Notes under the pieces: generated by a model
What the model saw: the letters and a program-made list of their open reading frames with translations, nothing else
The model's database searches: none
What the model was told of the DNA's origin: nothing
Program-made: the position numbers and the translations under genes
Assembly: GCA_032821775.1 (NCBI GenBank)
Contig: JAVLRN010000002.1
Coordinates: forward strand, 930,001 to 994,000
Length of the DNA: 64,000 nt
Source of the DNA: Sanguinoderma infundibulare
Lineage: Eukaryota > Basidiomycota > Agaricomycetes > Polyporales > Polyporaceae
Direction: 5' to 3'
In this document: positions 25,128-35,081 of the stretch, piece after piece
Layout: each line of letters starts with the position of its first letter
Position numbering within the stretch: position 1 is the first letter of the stretch

Positions 25128-25136
25128 GATATATAC
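25128..25136 (-). promoter_or_regulatory. TATA-like box of the right HMG-box gene
   Basis: GTATATATC read on the minus strand, about 135 bases before the ATG at 24993. Conserved with 3811-3820. Confidence 0.5.
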
Positions 25137-26239
25137 TCGGACTGCGTCAGGCAAGCGCCCGAAGGAAAGGCGCGGTGCAACGAGGCAACAATGGCTAGCC
25201 CTATGCTTTGTCCACGACGGGAGTGATCGGACGGCTCGATTCAAGCGGCTGCGGCGCTGAGGAGGAACGAGTAGATGGTGCGCTAGCATACAATCTGTGG
25301 CACTAGCCGCTACGCGACGGGTTCCTGGGCCATGGCACAAACAGTTGAACACGAGGCCCGAATTCTACGGAAGCCCACAAACCCAGGCCTGGTCCCTATG
25401 CCCGCTACCACGGCGCATCGTCGACGCTTGCATATGCAAAAGAAGCAGCAACTCGACGACGATGCGCAGCGGTCGAGGACTAGTGCGACGCGATGAATGT
25501 ATCGTTCCCGAACAAGGCATGCGGTCCTGATCGGATACAGAGAACCCACTCATGGCCTCCGAGCAACGACCTGCAATTGTGAGGCGCTACCAGAATATGA
25601 CATAACGACACAAGTTCCTCAGCGTTGGAAAGCAAAGCAACCCAGATCATATTAATGGAAACATAGTTCTTGCGTGTCACTCACCAATGCTTTAGAACGC
25701 GGTCTATACCGTCCGCCATCCTCTTGGTGTACCATTTCAAGGAATTCTACCATCGGGCGCTTTATGCACGACATAGCGCAAAGGCGTAGCGGTTGGTGGC
25801 GCACGGATTGTCCGCATGTGTCGAGAAACTCGTGTCCGCTTTGCACTGTAGAATGATCGAACCTGTCCGACACGCCGTTGCGATCGTTAACGCAGATGAC
25901 ATCAGGCGGAGACACTCAACACCCACGATCTAAGAAATGCCGCTTAGCAAGCGTCCTGTGGCACAAACGTGACGTAAAGTCGCCGAGACATCCTTCCATA
26001 GAAGGGGGGCAAGGGTGGGAGGGCGAATATGGTAAGCGCCTTCTCGACGTTGTTCCAATACTGATGGAGGGGCTTATAGTATGCGCGAGGGAACCATCAA
26101 CGTCTATGGACACTGTAAGAGATCAGTAACTGCGTAAACAAACCTGGCAGAGGGACCGACCTCAGTGGAGACAAAGACCTACCTACAGCCCTAACCAATG
26201 ACTCACCACCCTCATGAGCCGTGGGACCAATCGCTGAAG

Positions 26240-27900
26240 TACTCTTGCGGCTTGGGTCGGTCTGGGTGGACGAACACGATATGTACGCCGTTACTCTTCG
26301 GCTTCCGAGGTGATATCTAGGCAAAAAATGGCGAGTTGCACGCTGAGCGATCATAATGCATCTCACGTACCCTCTGGCGATAACCATTGAGACATCCCCG
26401 ATAAAACTCCCCGAGTCCCTTCTTCGACATGTGTGCGAGAAATCCTGAAATTCGGCCGCGATTCCATCTGTGCCCTCGCTGGCAACGCGAACACATACGC
26501 ATTCACGAGATTCTCCCTCCTCCGGCGCGAACTTCTCTCATCCAAGACATCGAACTTGGCTTGTGCAGTTTGTCTTCCACCACGACGATCTGGCACTGAG
26601 CTTGACTTTCATCTCGTTCCTCCGCCTCCGATCTGAAGTTGATCTCTAGGTCATCAAGCGTGTGAACTTTGAGGTTACACAGCTAGCGTGCTGTCGACGG
26701 ACCGATCCCCGATATGGACAGAAATAGCGAGACAAGGCGGAAGCCCTCAGATCGTCTCTGAGCATTCGCGGAGTTCGTCCACAGTGTCAGTGGTACAGGG
26801 TGCAGATGACGTGGACGATCAGCCTACGCACCAGCTTTTCAATATCAAGGTACTGTGTTAGCGAGATGCTTCACAGATTGATTTTGTCTGCGTAGACTGT
26901 AATTTTCCGATCAGCGAGCAGTACACCGAGGACGGAGGGGGACGAGCATTTGACGATCGATTTGTAACTCAGCGCACTCCGCTCTTTTCTTTGCCGCGCC
27001 CGCTCTTCTGGATAAACCAACATCCAGCTGACGGGCCTGGTCCAACTTGAAGCTTGAAGCTTAACCTTGAAGTTTAGGCTGCCATCGAGATGACCAGAAT
27101 TCGGATGACGTCCACTGAGTTCGCGGTTCTGCAGGTGTCTCCAGGATTGTGCATCGCCTGGATCACGTACATGAGGATGTCAATAGTTAAATAAATATAC
27201 AACACTGACCAAATTCTTCATTAACAAACACGACAGGGAGACACGAGTTGGAGAGCAGCAGCTGCCTGACACTGCCAGCTGCAGACGCGCAGCCTTGACG
27301 CCCATCAAACACTTTGTTTATGTAATAATATACCCGACGCTGCGGAGTACGGCGTGCGTCGCTAGCACACCGCTTGCTCTTCTTCCATGATGTGTGCACC
27401 CACTCCTCTCCATCGTGGCATCCATCAAATGCATTCAAGAGTATATTCGACGTAACACGTGTATGCTGCTGCTCGGCAGTCGCAGTTTGGGCATCATCGT
27501 AGCAAGATATCGCCGACAAGGCTACTAGTAAGTTGTGATGGGTTCATTGTTGCAGCGGTTTAATGCATTTTACTAATATATTCCAACGCTTCGAACGCCC
27601 TTCTGAAGTGTAACATGCCTGACCAGCGCATCCAGTTGTAATTCGAGTCGCCTAGTCATGCCTGTGCCAGTGCCAGGCCGCGAAGTCTTGATGACATAGT
27701 AAATGGGATGGACGTAAGTCATTTAGATCTTACCATCGGTACTTGAGCCACCAGAAAGGATGCTAATGCGAATATTTTCACAGGGCTGTGAACTCTCATG
27801 GTTTTTATCCGCCGCTGAGACCCCACGTGCGGACGGTGGCAGGGAGCTCGGAAGCACAGTGTGCGTACACCACGTGTTCTCTCCTCTTTGCGGTGCGGTC
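26240..27900. other. Gene-poor stretch right of the duplication
   Basis: No gene I can support. An imperfect short repeat of CTTGAAG units lies at about 27045-27078. An open stretch on the minus strand at 26363-26596 is rich in Arg/Ser and unrecognised. Confidence 0.4.
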
Positions 27901-27907
27901 ATATATA
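27901..27907 (+). promoter_or_regulatory. TATA-like box of HMG gene 3
   Basis: ATATATA lies about 110-130 bases before the candidate start codons at 28014 and 28033. Confidence 0.35.
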
Positions 27908-28079
27908 CGGATGCTAGGATGGGCAAAGTGCCCCGTCTCTTCCTCTTTCTCCCCCTCCCCCGTATGTCGTTAAGCCCTGCTTGTTCTCTGCTTCGGAACG
28001 TTGATACCGACAAATGGCGCTTCACGCAGGAACATCCTCTTGGATGGTACTCTCCATAATAATGCTCCTGAGATCTCAG

Positions 28080-28497
28080 GGCTCGTGCAAGCACTCGCGC
28101 GAGTCGCGCGACCCAACGGAAGAGCAGGGCTCGTCATCGGGTCAAACCGCCGGCGAACGGTTTCTTGCTCTTCCGCTCGGAGTATGTGAGAAAATCTGTT
28201 AACGACATCTCGGGCGATGGCAGTAAGAAGCGGTCACAAGTTAATCTCTCTCAGGATGCGGGCGCAGCCTGGCGACGATACTCTCAGGCACAGCGTAATG
28301 TGTATAAGGTCTCCGCGCGCAAGCTGATGGAGGACCACAAGGCCCAATACCCGGACTACTGGTCCAATCGCAGAGGGAAGGACGGCAGATATACGTGCGC
28401 TGACGCTGAGCAGAAGAAGGGAAGCTCTGTCGAGGCGTCGTCGCCAGAACTCGAGGCAGTGCTCAGCGTCGACTCCCCGAGCTTCGAGTCGGGACAG
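28080..28497 (+). pseudogene. HMG-box gene 3, damaged
   Basis: A full HMG box is readable from about 28137: VKPPANGFLLFRSEYVRK, KKRSQVNLSQDAGAAWRRYS, ARKLMEDHKAQYPDYWSNRR. It is close to the box at 6821-7791. The exon opens after an acceptor at 28077-28079. The obvious first exon (ATG at 28042-28044 followed by GTACTC) leaves an intron under 40 nt and the wrong phase, and other ATGs do not close either. After about residue 140 the frame runs into a relic of the coiled-coil/DUF family, with no HMG-type C-terminal region. I infer a 5' lesion and a 3' truncation. A start exon that I missed remains possible. Confidence 0.6.
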
Positions 28498-29460
28498 TTG
28501 CCGTGCCGAGCGCGACTCCGCCCGTCAGCTGTCCGACACCTACCTCAAAGAGCGCGGCTCCCTCAAAGACGCACTCGAGAGGTAGAACCCCGAGGTGATC
28601 AACCGCCTGGAAGAGCACTGGAACATCGACACGCAGCTCGAGCGCGAGGCCAACATCGACAAGCTCCCCCGCCCTGCGTTCAACTCCCCGTTGCAAGGCG
28701 ACCCGCTCACTTGCATGCGTCAGGGGTTGACGTACCTCGGTATTCGCCGGGCTGTGGACTCGCACTTGATTGATGGGGATGAAAGGGTGAGTGCTGGATT
28801 GTTTCATGGGGAGCGGAGAGAAAGGGAAGGGCGCGGAGCGATGACGAGAATCGCGGCGGCACAGTACCAGCAGTTCTGGAACTGGCTGACGACGCGACCC
28901 GAGATCGCGGTGTCCGTGAACACTTGAGAAACACTGTTGTTGACATCCCCTTCAGCAAGTCGCGCCCTCTGTTCGTCGACACTGTCGCGTTCTCGTGCCA
29001 ACAGCCTGTGGACAAGCATCATTTCGTCTTCATAATCCCGGATTACAACTACGACGACGCGGAGCGCATCTGGCTCCGCACGGACCAGATGTACTCCTGT
29101 GGTGAGCAAACCCGCGAGGTGTTCTACAGCCAAGGGGACAAGACGTTCTACGCAGGGACATACATGCGCCACACTGGCCCCGCGCATCTTCGCGTGCACC
29201 ATCTCGGAGGTCTTGGGAACCAGGTGCGTATTGTACCCCGCTTTCCCCACTCTCCTGCTCATCACAGCTTGGATTTGGGCGCCTTGAACGACTAGTCCGT
29301 CATCTGTGCCATTGCGTCCGCCACCCACGGCGTCGGAAAGCGCCATGGCGACAAAAAACAAGCCATCCAGGAGCTCTACCGCAAGGGCACACTCACCGTG
29401 CGCGTCCTCGGTCTCGACAGCTCAAAAATAAGCTCAATGCCGAGCGCCGCCGGCCCGAGG
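28490..29460 (+). pseudogene. Coiled-coil/DUF family relic (paralogue of 14450-16175)
   Basis: Readable pieces in order are a coil (RDSARQLSDTYLKERGSL) ended by TAG at about 28585, then INRLEEHWNIDTQLEREANI, then after an intron (about 28787-28863) YQQFWNWLTTRPEIAVSV with TGA at about 28926. Next come KHHFVFIIPDYNYDDAERIW, TREVFYSQGDKTFYAGTYMR, and a last exon from about 29297 (KKQAIQELYRKGTLTVRVLG). Order and spacing match the intact gene (VVFPQYKYN, RELFYLDG, LLAELYRDDAATATVQLLG). Several frame breaks and stops indicate decay. It lies directly behind HMG gene 3. Confidence 0.65.
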
Positions 29461-29528
29461 CCGAGAAGGCGCACCAACGGAGGGAGAAGCGGCTGAGGAG
29501 AGCTGGTCTGCCACTCCCGGGTCCTTCG

Positions 29529-29783
29529 TTGGCTGCGGTCTTCCTAAACATGCCACCGCCTCCTCCTCTGCTGCCTCTGCTGCCTCCGCCGCCTTCCTCA
29601 TACTTCTATACTGTCCGCGTGAAGCGCAACAGAGATGAATACGAAGGGGATGAAGCGGATGATGAAGACGGTCAGGGGTGGGAGGATGAGTCCGGGCCCA
29701 AAGCGGACTACAACGATGACGAGGAGGATGTAAACAGGAGGAGGAGGGCGAGGTACAGATCAAGTTCGAAGATGAGGAGGTAA
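29529..29783 (+). other. Low-complexity open stretch
   Basis: Encodes a proline run, then Asp/Glu-rich (EGDEADDEDGQGWEDE) and Arg-rich sequence. It may be the tail of the preceding relic, comparable with the low-complexity tail of the 14450 gene, or chance. No independent gene is supported. Confidence 0.3.
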
Positions 29784-30105
29784 GCGTTCCGACGCACGAA
29801 CATCCAGCCGATGCTAACTTTCGAATCAGTACTAGGGCGACCCGCGAACTCGATATCTCAGAGTATGGATCAACTTACAGTAAAATACAATAGTCCGCGA
29901 AGCATACTACTGTATTTCTCGTACTGCGCTTACCATAAGAATGCACGGTCTGCTCTGCGAGCAGACGAATTATTGCTTCAAAGTGTTCTGAAGTGTCCAG
30001 CGCGGGATTCGAACAGCCGAAGCCTCATGCGGCCGAGTCGGTTCGGTTCGGTTTGATGACAGCCGCACAGCTTGACTCCTGCACTTGACCACGTCGTTCC
30101 CTCGC

Positions 30106-30679
30106 ATGCCCACTCTTCTCCGACAATCGTACCGGATTCCTCGTAGCATACGTTCCACTACACCTTCGAGTCCTGGACGATTCGCTGCCATCCGACCAAT
30201 GTCCTCTCAAGCGGAGAACGCACCGATACTTCACAAGTTCATCGTCTACGCGCCGGACATGTCAGACCAGGGTGCTTTGCAGCGTCGCTTGAGCGTTCGT
30301 CAGTCCCACCTTGACAACGCTGCGGTCAAGGCGAGGGAAGGCACCGTCAGTACGTGCCATTCCAATGAGTTGTCTTCCGATCTTTGCTGATCATGCACAT
30401 GGTCCTGTTAGAGCTAGGAGGAGCAATGCTCACCCCAGAATCTATCGCCCCTGGGGCGGAGAAGCGCATGGTCGGATCGGTCTTGATCTGCGACGCCGAT
30501 AGCATAGAGACTGTCCGCAACGTCGTGGAGAGCGATGTCTACTATACCAGCGGGGTAGTGAGTTATGGTTCTTCGTCTTGACTCGACGTGCTTGCTTGAC
30601 TAACAATTTTCCGTAGTGGGACAGGGAGAAGTTGGTGATACTACCTCTCGTTGTCGCCAATCTTCCCACTACACCTTGA
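30106..30679 (+). CDS. YCII-like (YciI/EthD-fold) protein, probably mitochondrial
   Basis: Exons 30106-30349, 30412-30557, 30617-30679; 150 aa, phases close. The first about 35 residues are Arg/Ser-rich without acids, a plausible mitochondrial leader. The body reads HKFIVYAPDMSDQGALQRRL, RQSHLDNA, LGGAMLTPESIAP, MVGSVLICDADSIETVRNVV, YYTSGV, WDREKLVILPL. This is the dimeric alpha/beta YCII fold with the conserved His in RQSHL and the Asp of YCII proteins. Biochemical activity of fungal members is unknown. A second member lies 0.9 kb downstream on the same strand. Confidence 0.8.
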
Positions 30680-31514
30680 ATATCAAGAGTGGCTTTGGTT
30701 CTGGACAATTCTATTCTGGCACCCGTCTTGGGCAAAGACGTTGAATGGCGTGCTCACCAGCGTGGTAAAACTCGAGTCAGACCAAACACGGATGGTGAGA
30801 TGTCCGTGGCTCAAGCTCGTATAGACAACCTTCCACTGCACATAAGTATCTATTCGCCGCATGATTACGACAGATGGATGGAGCCAGCTACTTCCATAGG
30901 TTCGAACGACCGGACCGAGTTCGCAGTTCGTGAGTCAGAAATGCGGATGAATCGAACATCACCCATCTCCCGCCTCTGACATCCCTTTCTCACAGGCATT
31001 GCGCGCTCGGCCTTTGGAGCCACTGCTGCGGAGCACTCTTCTTGGTGCAAGTCACCGACCCCGGTCACGGTTGTGCTCGCCCTCTATCGAGTTTCGGGAA
31101 GACGCTTCAAAACTCTTTGCAAAGCCTGACCCAGGTGGCCAAGTGACATTATGCCTATTTATCGCCGCTCAGACCGTTTCCCAATCCCAGATCCAAGACA
31201 CAGCCTCAACCGGCGGGTCCCTCGTAATGTCGACAGTCTAAGCTCGGAAACGTGGTTGCCGAGGTCTCCTCATGCCACCTCCTTCGACTTCAAGGTTCGC
31301 TCTATTTCACGGCAATTGGTATATGACTAAGTGACCTTCGAATCCATAATTATCTACTTCATGCACTCACAAGGCGGCCTCCAGACTTCTCCAGCGTTAA
31401 AACTGCGCACAAGTCAACCCACTCCCTTGAGCGAAACTACGACGTCCCATTTTTTTATGTCAGTAGGTGATTCCCAGCATCGCATCGTCTCATCCTTCCA
31501 ACGCCCATGTTTTG

Positions 31515-31520
31515 TATAAA
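31515..31520 (+). promoter_or_regulatory. TATA box of the second YCII gene
   Basis: TATAAA in GTATAAAG, 66 bases before the ATG. The preceding 30680-31514 holds no gene I can support. Confidence 0.45.
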
Positions 31521-31585
31521 GTGCAACCTTTTGAGCAGGGGTACGCCAGTTCTTTGCAACCGTCCACCATCCGCTGTCGCACACC

Positions 31586-32071
31586 ATGTCCGTCCCGACT
31601 CTCAACAAGAACTACTTCCTCATCCTTTCCCGCGACATTCCTGGCACAGTGGCCAATCGCACAAAGCACAACCCGGCCCACAGGGCGTACAACGCACCGC
31701 TCGTCAAAGACGGATACATCGGTACGTTCGCTCGCGATGTGCGCCGCCGCAGTCTGAATCTCGCTCTGACCAAACACCCATGCCCCATGATCGCAGTCGC
31801 TGCAGGTGGCCTGCTCACCGAGGGGGCAAACTCCTCGGATGCCAACCTCCACGACAAGCGTCAGGGCTCTTACTCGATCGTCCAGGCGGATAGCGTCGAG
31901 AAGGCCTGGGAGACGCTCAAGAAGGACCCTTACTACACGTCCGGAGAGGTGGTGAGTGATCGGCTGAGCTCTGGTGGGAAGTCAAGGGGTCCCTGACGAC
32001 ATTGCTCACAGTGGGACCATGCGCGCATCACGGTGACGCCGGTGTTCCATGAGTTGCCGAAGGTGGAGTGA
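31586..32071 (+). CDS. YCII-like protein 2
   Basis: Exons 31586-31721, 31797-31951, 32012-32071; 116 aa, phases close. MSVPTLNKNYFLILSRDIPG begins without a leader, so it is probably cytosolic. AGGLLTEGA and YSIVQADSVEKAWETLKKDP match the core of the neighbour (LGGAMLTPE, VLICDADSIETVRNVVESD), and both end with a WD-xx-xIxVxP strand after an intron at the same place. Same intron positions show the pair arose by duplication, though sequence identity is now low. Function unknown. Confidence 0.75.
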
Positions 32072-32561
32072 GAATGCGTGGATCAGTGTAGGGCAAGCAT
32101 ATATCGCAATTCGTTGCGATAAGACGACGAAATATTGTACTACGCTTATTCGACTCGGAATCTACTGAGCGAAGAGAAGGAAAGAGGAGAGTGGGCCGCT
32201 TGGGAAGAAAATGCGAGCTTGAAAACTGGCACACCGCATAAGGTTTTCCGAAGTCAAAGTGCTGAAATATTTGTCCGGCCTTGTCAAGGCCTCGTAAACA
32301 AAAATTTTGACTGTTCACGCTTCCGAGTCGCGGATGCCTTCGTACTACAGACCACAAGCGCTCGAGCTCGGGCCGGCCGTGTGAGCTGGCTCGGACCGAC
32401 CATCGCTTCTTGTCTCCCAGTCATCCCAATCAGAGACGGCCTCCAGCCTTGCTCCACGTCGACGGCCACGGCGAAGCACTGCAATGCCCGGGCGGTGCAC
32501 CGAGTCTCTGACCTCATATAAGCCTTTTCTTCAGCCAGTTATATTACTCATCTCCACGACC

Positions 32562-33162
32562 ATGCTCGTTTTCCATTCGCCTGGCGTCGTCAAGGGCGAA
32601 CTTGACCTCGCTCTCGCCCGCAAGAGCCTGGGCACGTACTTCGTCATCTTCCCTCGCGCATACGGCATGGCAGCTACCCGTTTCCACATCAAGCTCAACG
32701 CCTCTACTCCTCGCTCAACCGCACCCGCAACCTCCCCTACTGGCCACCCCTTGATATGGCTCGACCCCGACATGGAGCTGGAAGGATGGGTTCTGGCTGC
32801 CCTGAAGGCCGCAGATGCACAGGTCATCCGTCCTACAGGCCGCACGCGGCACATACAAGCTAAGGACGGCGGCGAGTGCGAGGCCCACGAGGTCGAGCTG
32901 CTCGTCGAGGAAGACAAACTCGCGCGCTGTTGCTGGTACTGCGACCGGCTTGAGCTCAACGACGACGTCCGCGCTAACGACCGCTACCTGCCCTGCGGGG
33001 GCGAAGGCTACGCCACCACGTACATGTGCCCCAATGTAAGACGTGTTCTAATCATAACCGGTTGCCGATTTGACCTTGCAACCGTATCAGTGCGCGAAGA
33101 AATCCGCGTTCGCCAGAGGCGTTGCCGGCTTCCTGCGCTCGTTCTCATCCGACTGGCCATGA
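32562..33162 (+). CDS. Cys-rich hypothetical protein with a zinc-ribbon-like C-terminus
   Basis: Exons 32562-33035 and 33091-33162; 181 aa, phases close. A TATA-like CATATAAG lies about 45 bases upstream. The C-terminal third has CCWYCDRLEL, then YLPCGGEGYATTYMCPN, then CAKKSAFARG. That gives CxxC, one lone Cys and CxxC (the last pair split by the intron), suggesting metal binding. The N-terminal part (residues 1-120) is unrecognised. Not placed in a named family. Confidence 0.6.
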
Positions 33163-33606
33163 GACGATCGGCCTTATGATCGACAGTTGTCAGTTGCTAG
33201 TGCATGTATATATCGATTTACTGTATGTCTTGTTCCCAAGCAGCCGGCATGGATGGAGATGAAAACTGAGCCTCTGCCGGGATCAAGCAAAGTACGATTG
33301 TCAGCTAAATTGTACTTTGTTGTCTGAAGCTTTGAGCCGATTCGCTCAAAATGTAGGATCCAGAAATGTGTCGAACAGACATCGTTCAGGCAGAGCAAAG
33401 GCGCAGGATGTGCTGCTTTGAGGACCACCGCAGACCATGCCATACACATCCGTACCTGTGTTCTACCGCGAAGAACGGTCACAGCTGCATCTCATTTTAG
33501 GCGAGTCGCAAAATTCAGCTGTATAGCCTCCGCAGACTTTACACAGGCTTCTACAATGACATTTATCGGAAATGGACGGCATACGACCCAACTTCGCAAT
33601 TGGCAT
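33163..33606. other. Short gene-free stretch
   Basis: No gene or repeat seen between the Cys-rich gene and the 3' end of the P450. Confidence 0.4.
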
Positions 33607-34910
33607 CTAGTCACGACCGCAACATTCGACAAGTTCTACCACTGCCGCAGACCGTGGACGAATGGTGCACTCGAAAGGTAGTGGGCCGCTGCAAGCGAAG
33701 GACATGTCAGCAGACAAACACTCTCGACAGACAGAACGGCGACTCACGATAGCGCACCACCTGTGAAATCCACTTTCGGCGGCAACTGGTGGTCGTTAGT
33801 GGACACATTGAAGACGGACAGGAATTGTGCGACCATGAGCCACATCGAGTCTTCGGCGAACAATCGCCCAGGGCACACGCTAATGTGGATAACGTATGTG
33901 AGTTCTAGCCAGCATAGCGCGGCATATACAGTCACATACCGCCTTCCAAAGCCAAACACGACACGACCGGGATCATTGGCACTGCAGTCCAACACTCCAT
34001 CCTTGATAAACCGTTCGGGCATGAACCTCTCGGGCTCCGGGTACACCTCAGGATCGTGAAGGATTCCCCTGCGGCGCATGTGAGATGCCAGTCCGGTCTG
34101 AGGGAGTTGAACGGCACGGCTTACCAAATGTTACCCATAACTACAGTACCTTTAGGGATGTGGTATCCCCTATAGTTATCGTCCTCACGGAGCATGTGTG
34201 GTACACCTGTAGGCCCAGGTGGATTCCAGCGCAGGACTTCCTTTATGATCGCGGAGATGTATGGCAGCTTCGCCTTGTCCGAGTAGTCCGGGAGCCTGTC
34301 GTTCCCTATGACGCGGTCAATCTCTTCTTGAGCACGTTTCTGAACGTTGGGAAAAAGAGTAATCGTGAGGATAAAGACATCCCCGCTGATGACCGTCGTT
34401 TCGTAGCCAGCTGTTGCAGTGCACCTTATGAGCCAGCGGTTTTCCGAAAAACCGGATGAATGACTGACCTCCATATGCAGCCGCAGCAGTATCGTGAATT
34501 GATTTTTCGTCAACCGTACCATCCGCGAGAAGGGTAGCAACGTAGGAACTCTTGCCAAGACCTTTAATCTGTGCCCGAGCCGTAAGTCACTTCACACACC
34601 CGGGCCAGCCGAGAAGAGTGGGACGAACGAAAGCATCTTTAGCAAAATTAAACGGTTTCATCCTCAGGTCTTCCAAGTCGGTGCGCCACCGGTTCAAGCC
34701 CGGAATATTTTCCGTACCAGGACCAGCCAGAGTTTTGGATAGTCCAACCCATTCTGGGACCGATTGGACTGAGAACAGGAGAAGCGGAGGTCAGCCGCGT
34801 GAACAAAATATCTCATACTGGATGGACATACGTATAGCGATAGGGTTGACGAGCTACATGGCTGGGCTGAGCGCAATCGATGCCACGCTCATGACGGACT
34901 CTGCGGTGCT
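33607..34910 (-). pseudogene. Cytochrome P450, 3' part (downstream of the retrotransposon insertion)
   Basis: Minus strand. Read in order from 34910: ISTAESVMSVASIALSPAM, then a TAG (34858-34860) and LVNPIAI, then after introns QSVPEWVGLSKTLAGPG and NFAKDAFVRPTLLG. These are followed by SIHDTAAAAYG/AGYETT (I-helix AGxET), YISAIIKEVLRWNPP (ExxR), YPEPERFMPERF, and the heme site FGFGRR/VCPGRL split by an intron, with C-terminus LPFECTIRPRS and stop at 33607. Apart from the one TAG, the frame and splice sites still look usable. This is the C-terminal half of the P450 whose N-terminal half is at 45476-46265. P450s of this family are ER-bound monooxygenases of secondary metabolism or detoxification. 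Confidence 0.85.
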
Positions 34911-34924
34911 AATCAGAGGGTCCT
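34911..34924. repeat. Target-site duplication, left
   Basis: AATCAGAGGGTCCT, identical to 45462-45475. It marks where the retrotransposon entered the P450 gene. Confidence 0.93.
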
Positions 34925-35081
34925 GGGACTCTTCTTCGACCGCTACCACCACCACCAGCGACTTTCCCACGGTCGTAGCCAATCGCAAGCGGCTACGTCG
35001 TGCAGCGACTTCTCTCTGGGCTGGCGGCAGCAGCATCTCAACATCTCCAACATCTCAATAGACCTACCTGTGGACAACTGT

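Larger units (their letters stand above)
23186..26239 (+). repeat. Inverted duplication, half B, right copy
   Basis: Reverse complement of 2715-5793. It contains the second HMG-box gene copy on the minus strand. After 26239 the sequence (TACTCTTGCGG) has no match on the left, where half A follows instead. Confidence 0.92.

Noticed and set aside
29990..30060. tRNA-like sequence on the minus strand (GTTCGAATCCCGC)
   Set aside because: It has a B-box-like motif and an apparent CAT anticodon context, but the T-stem does not pair and no acceptor or D-stem can be formed.
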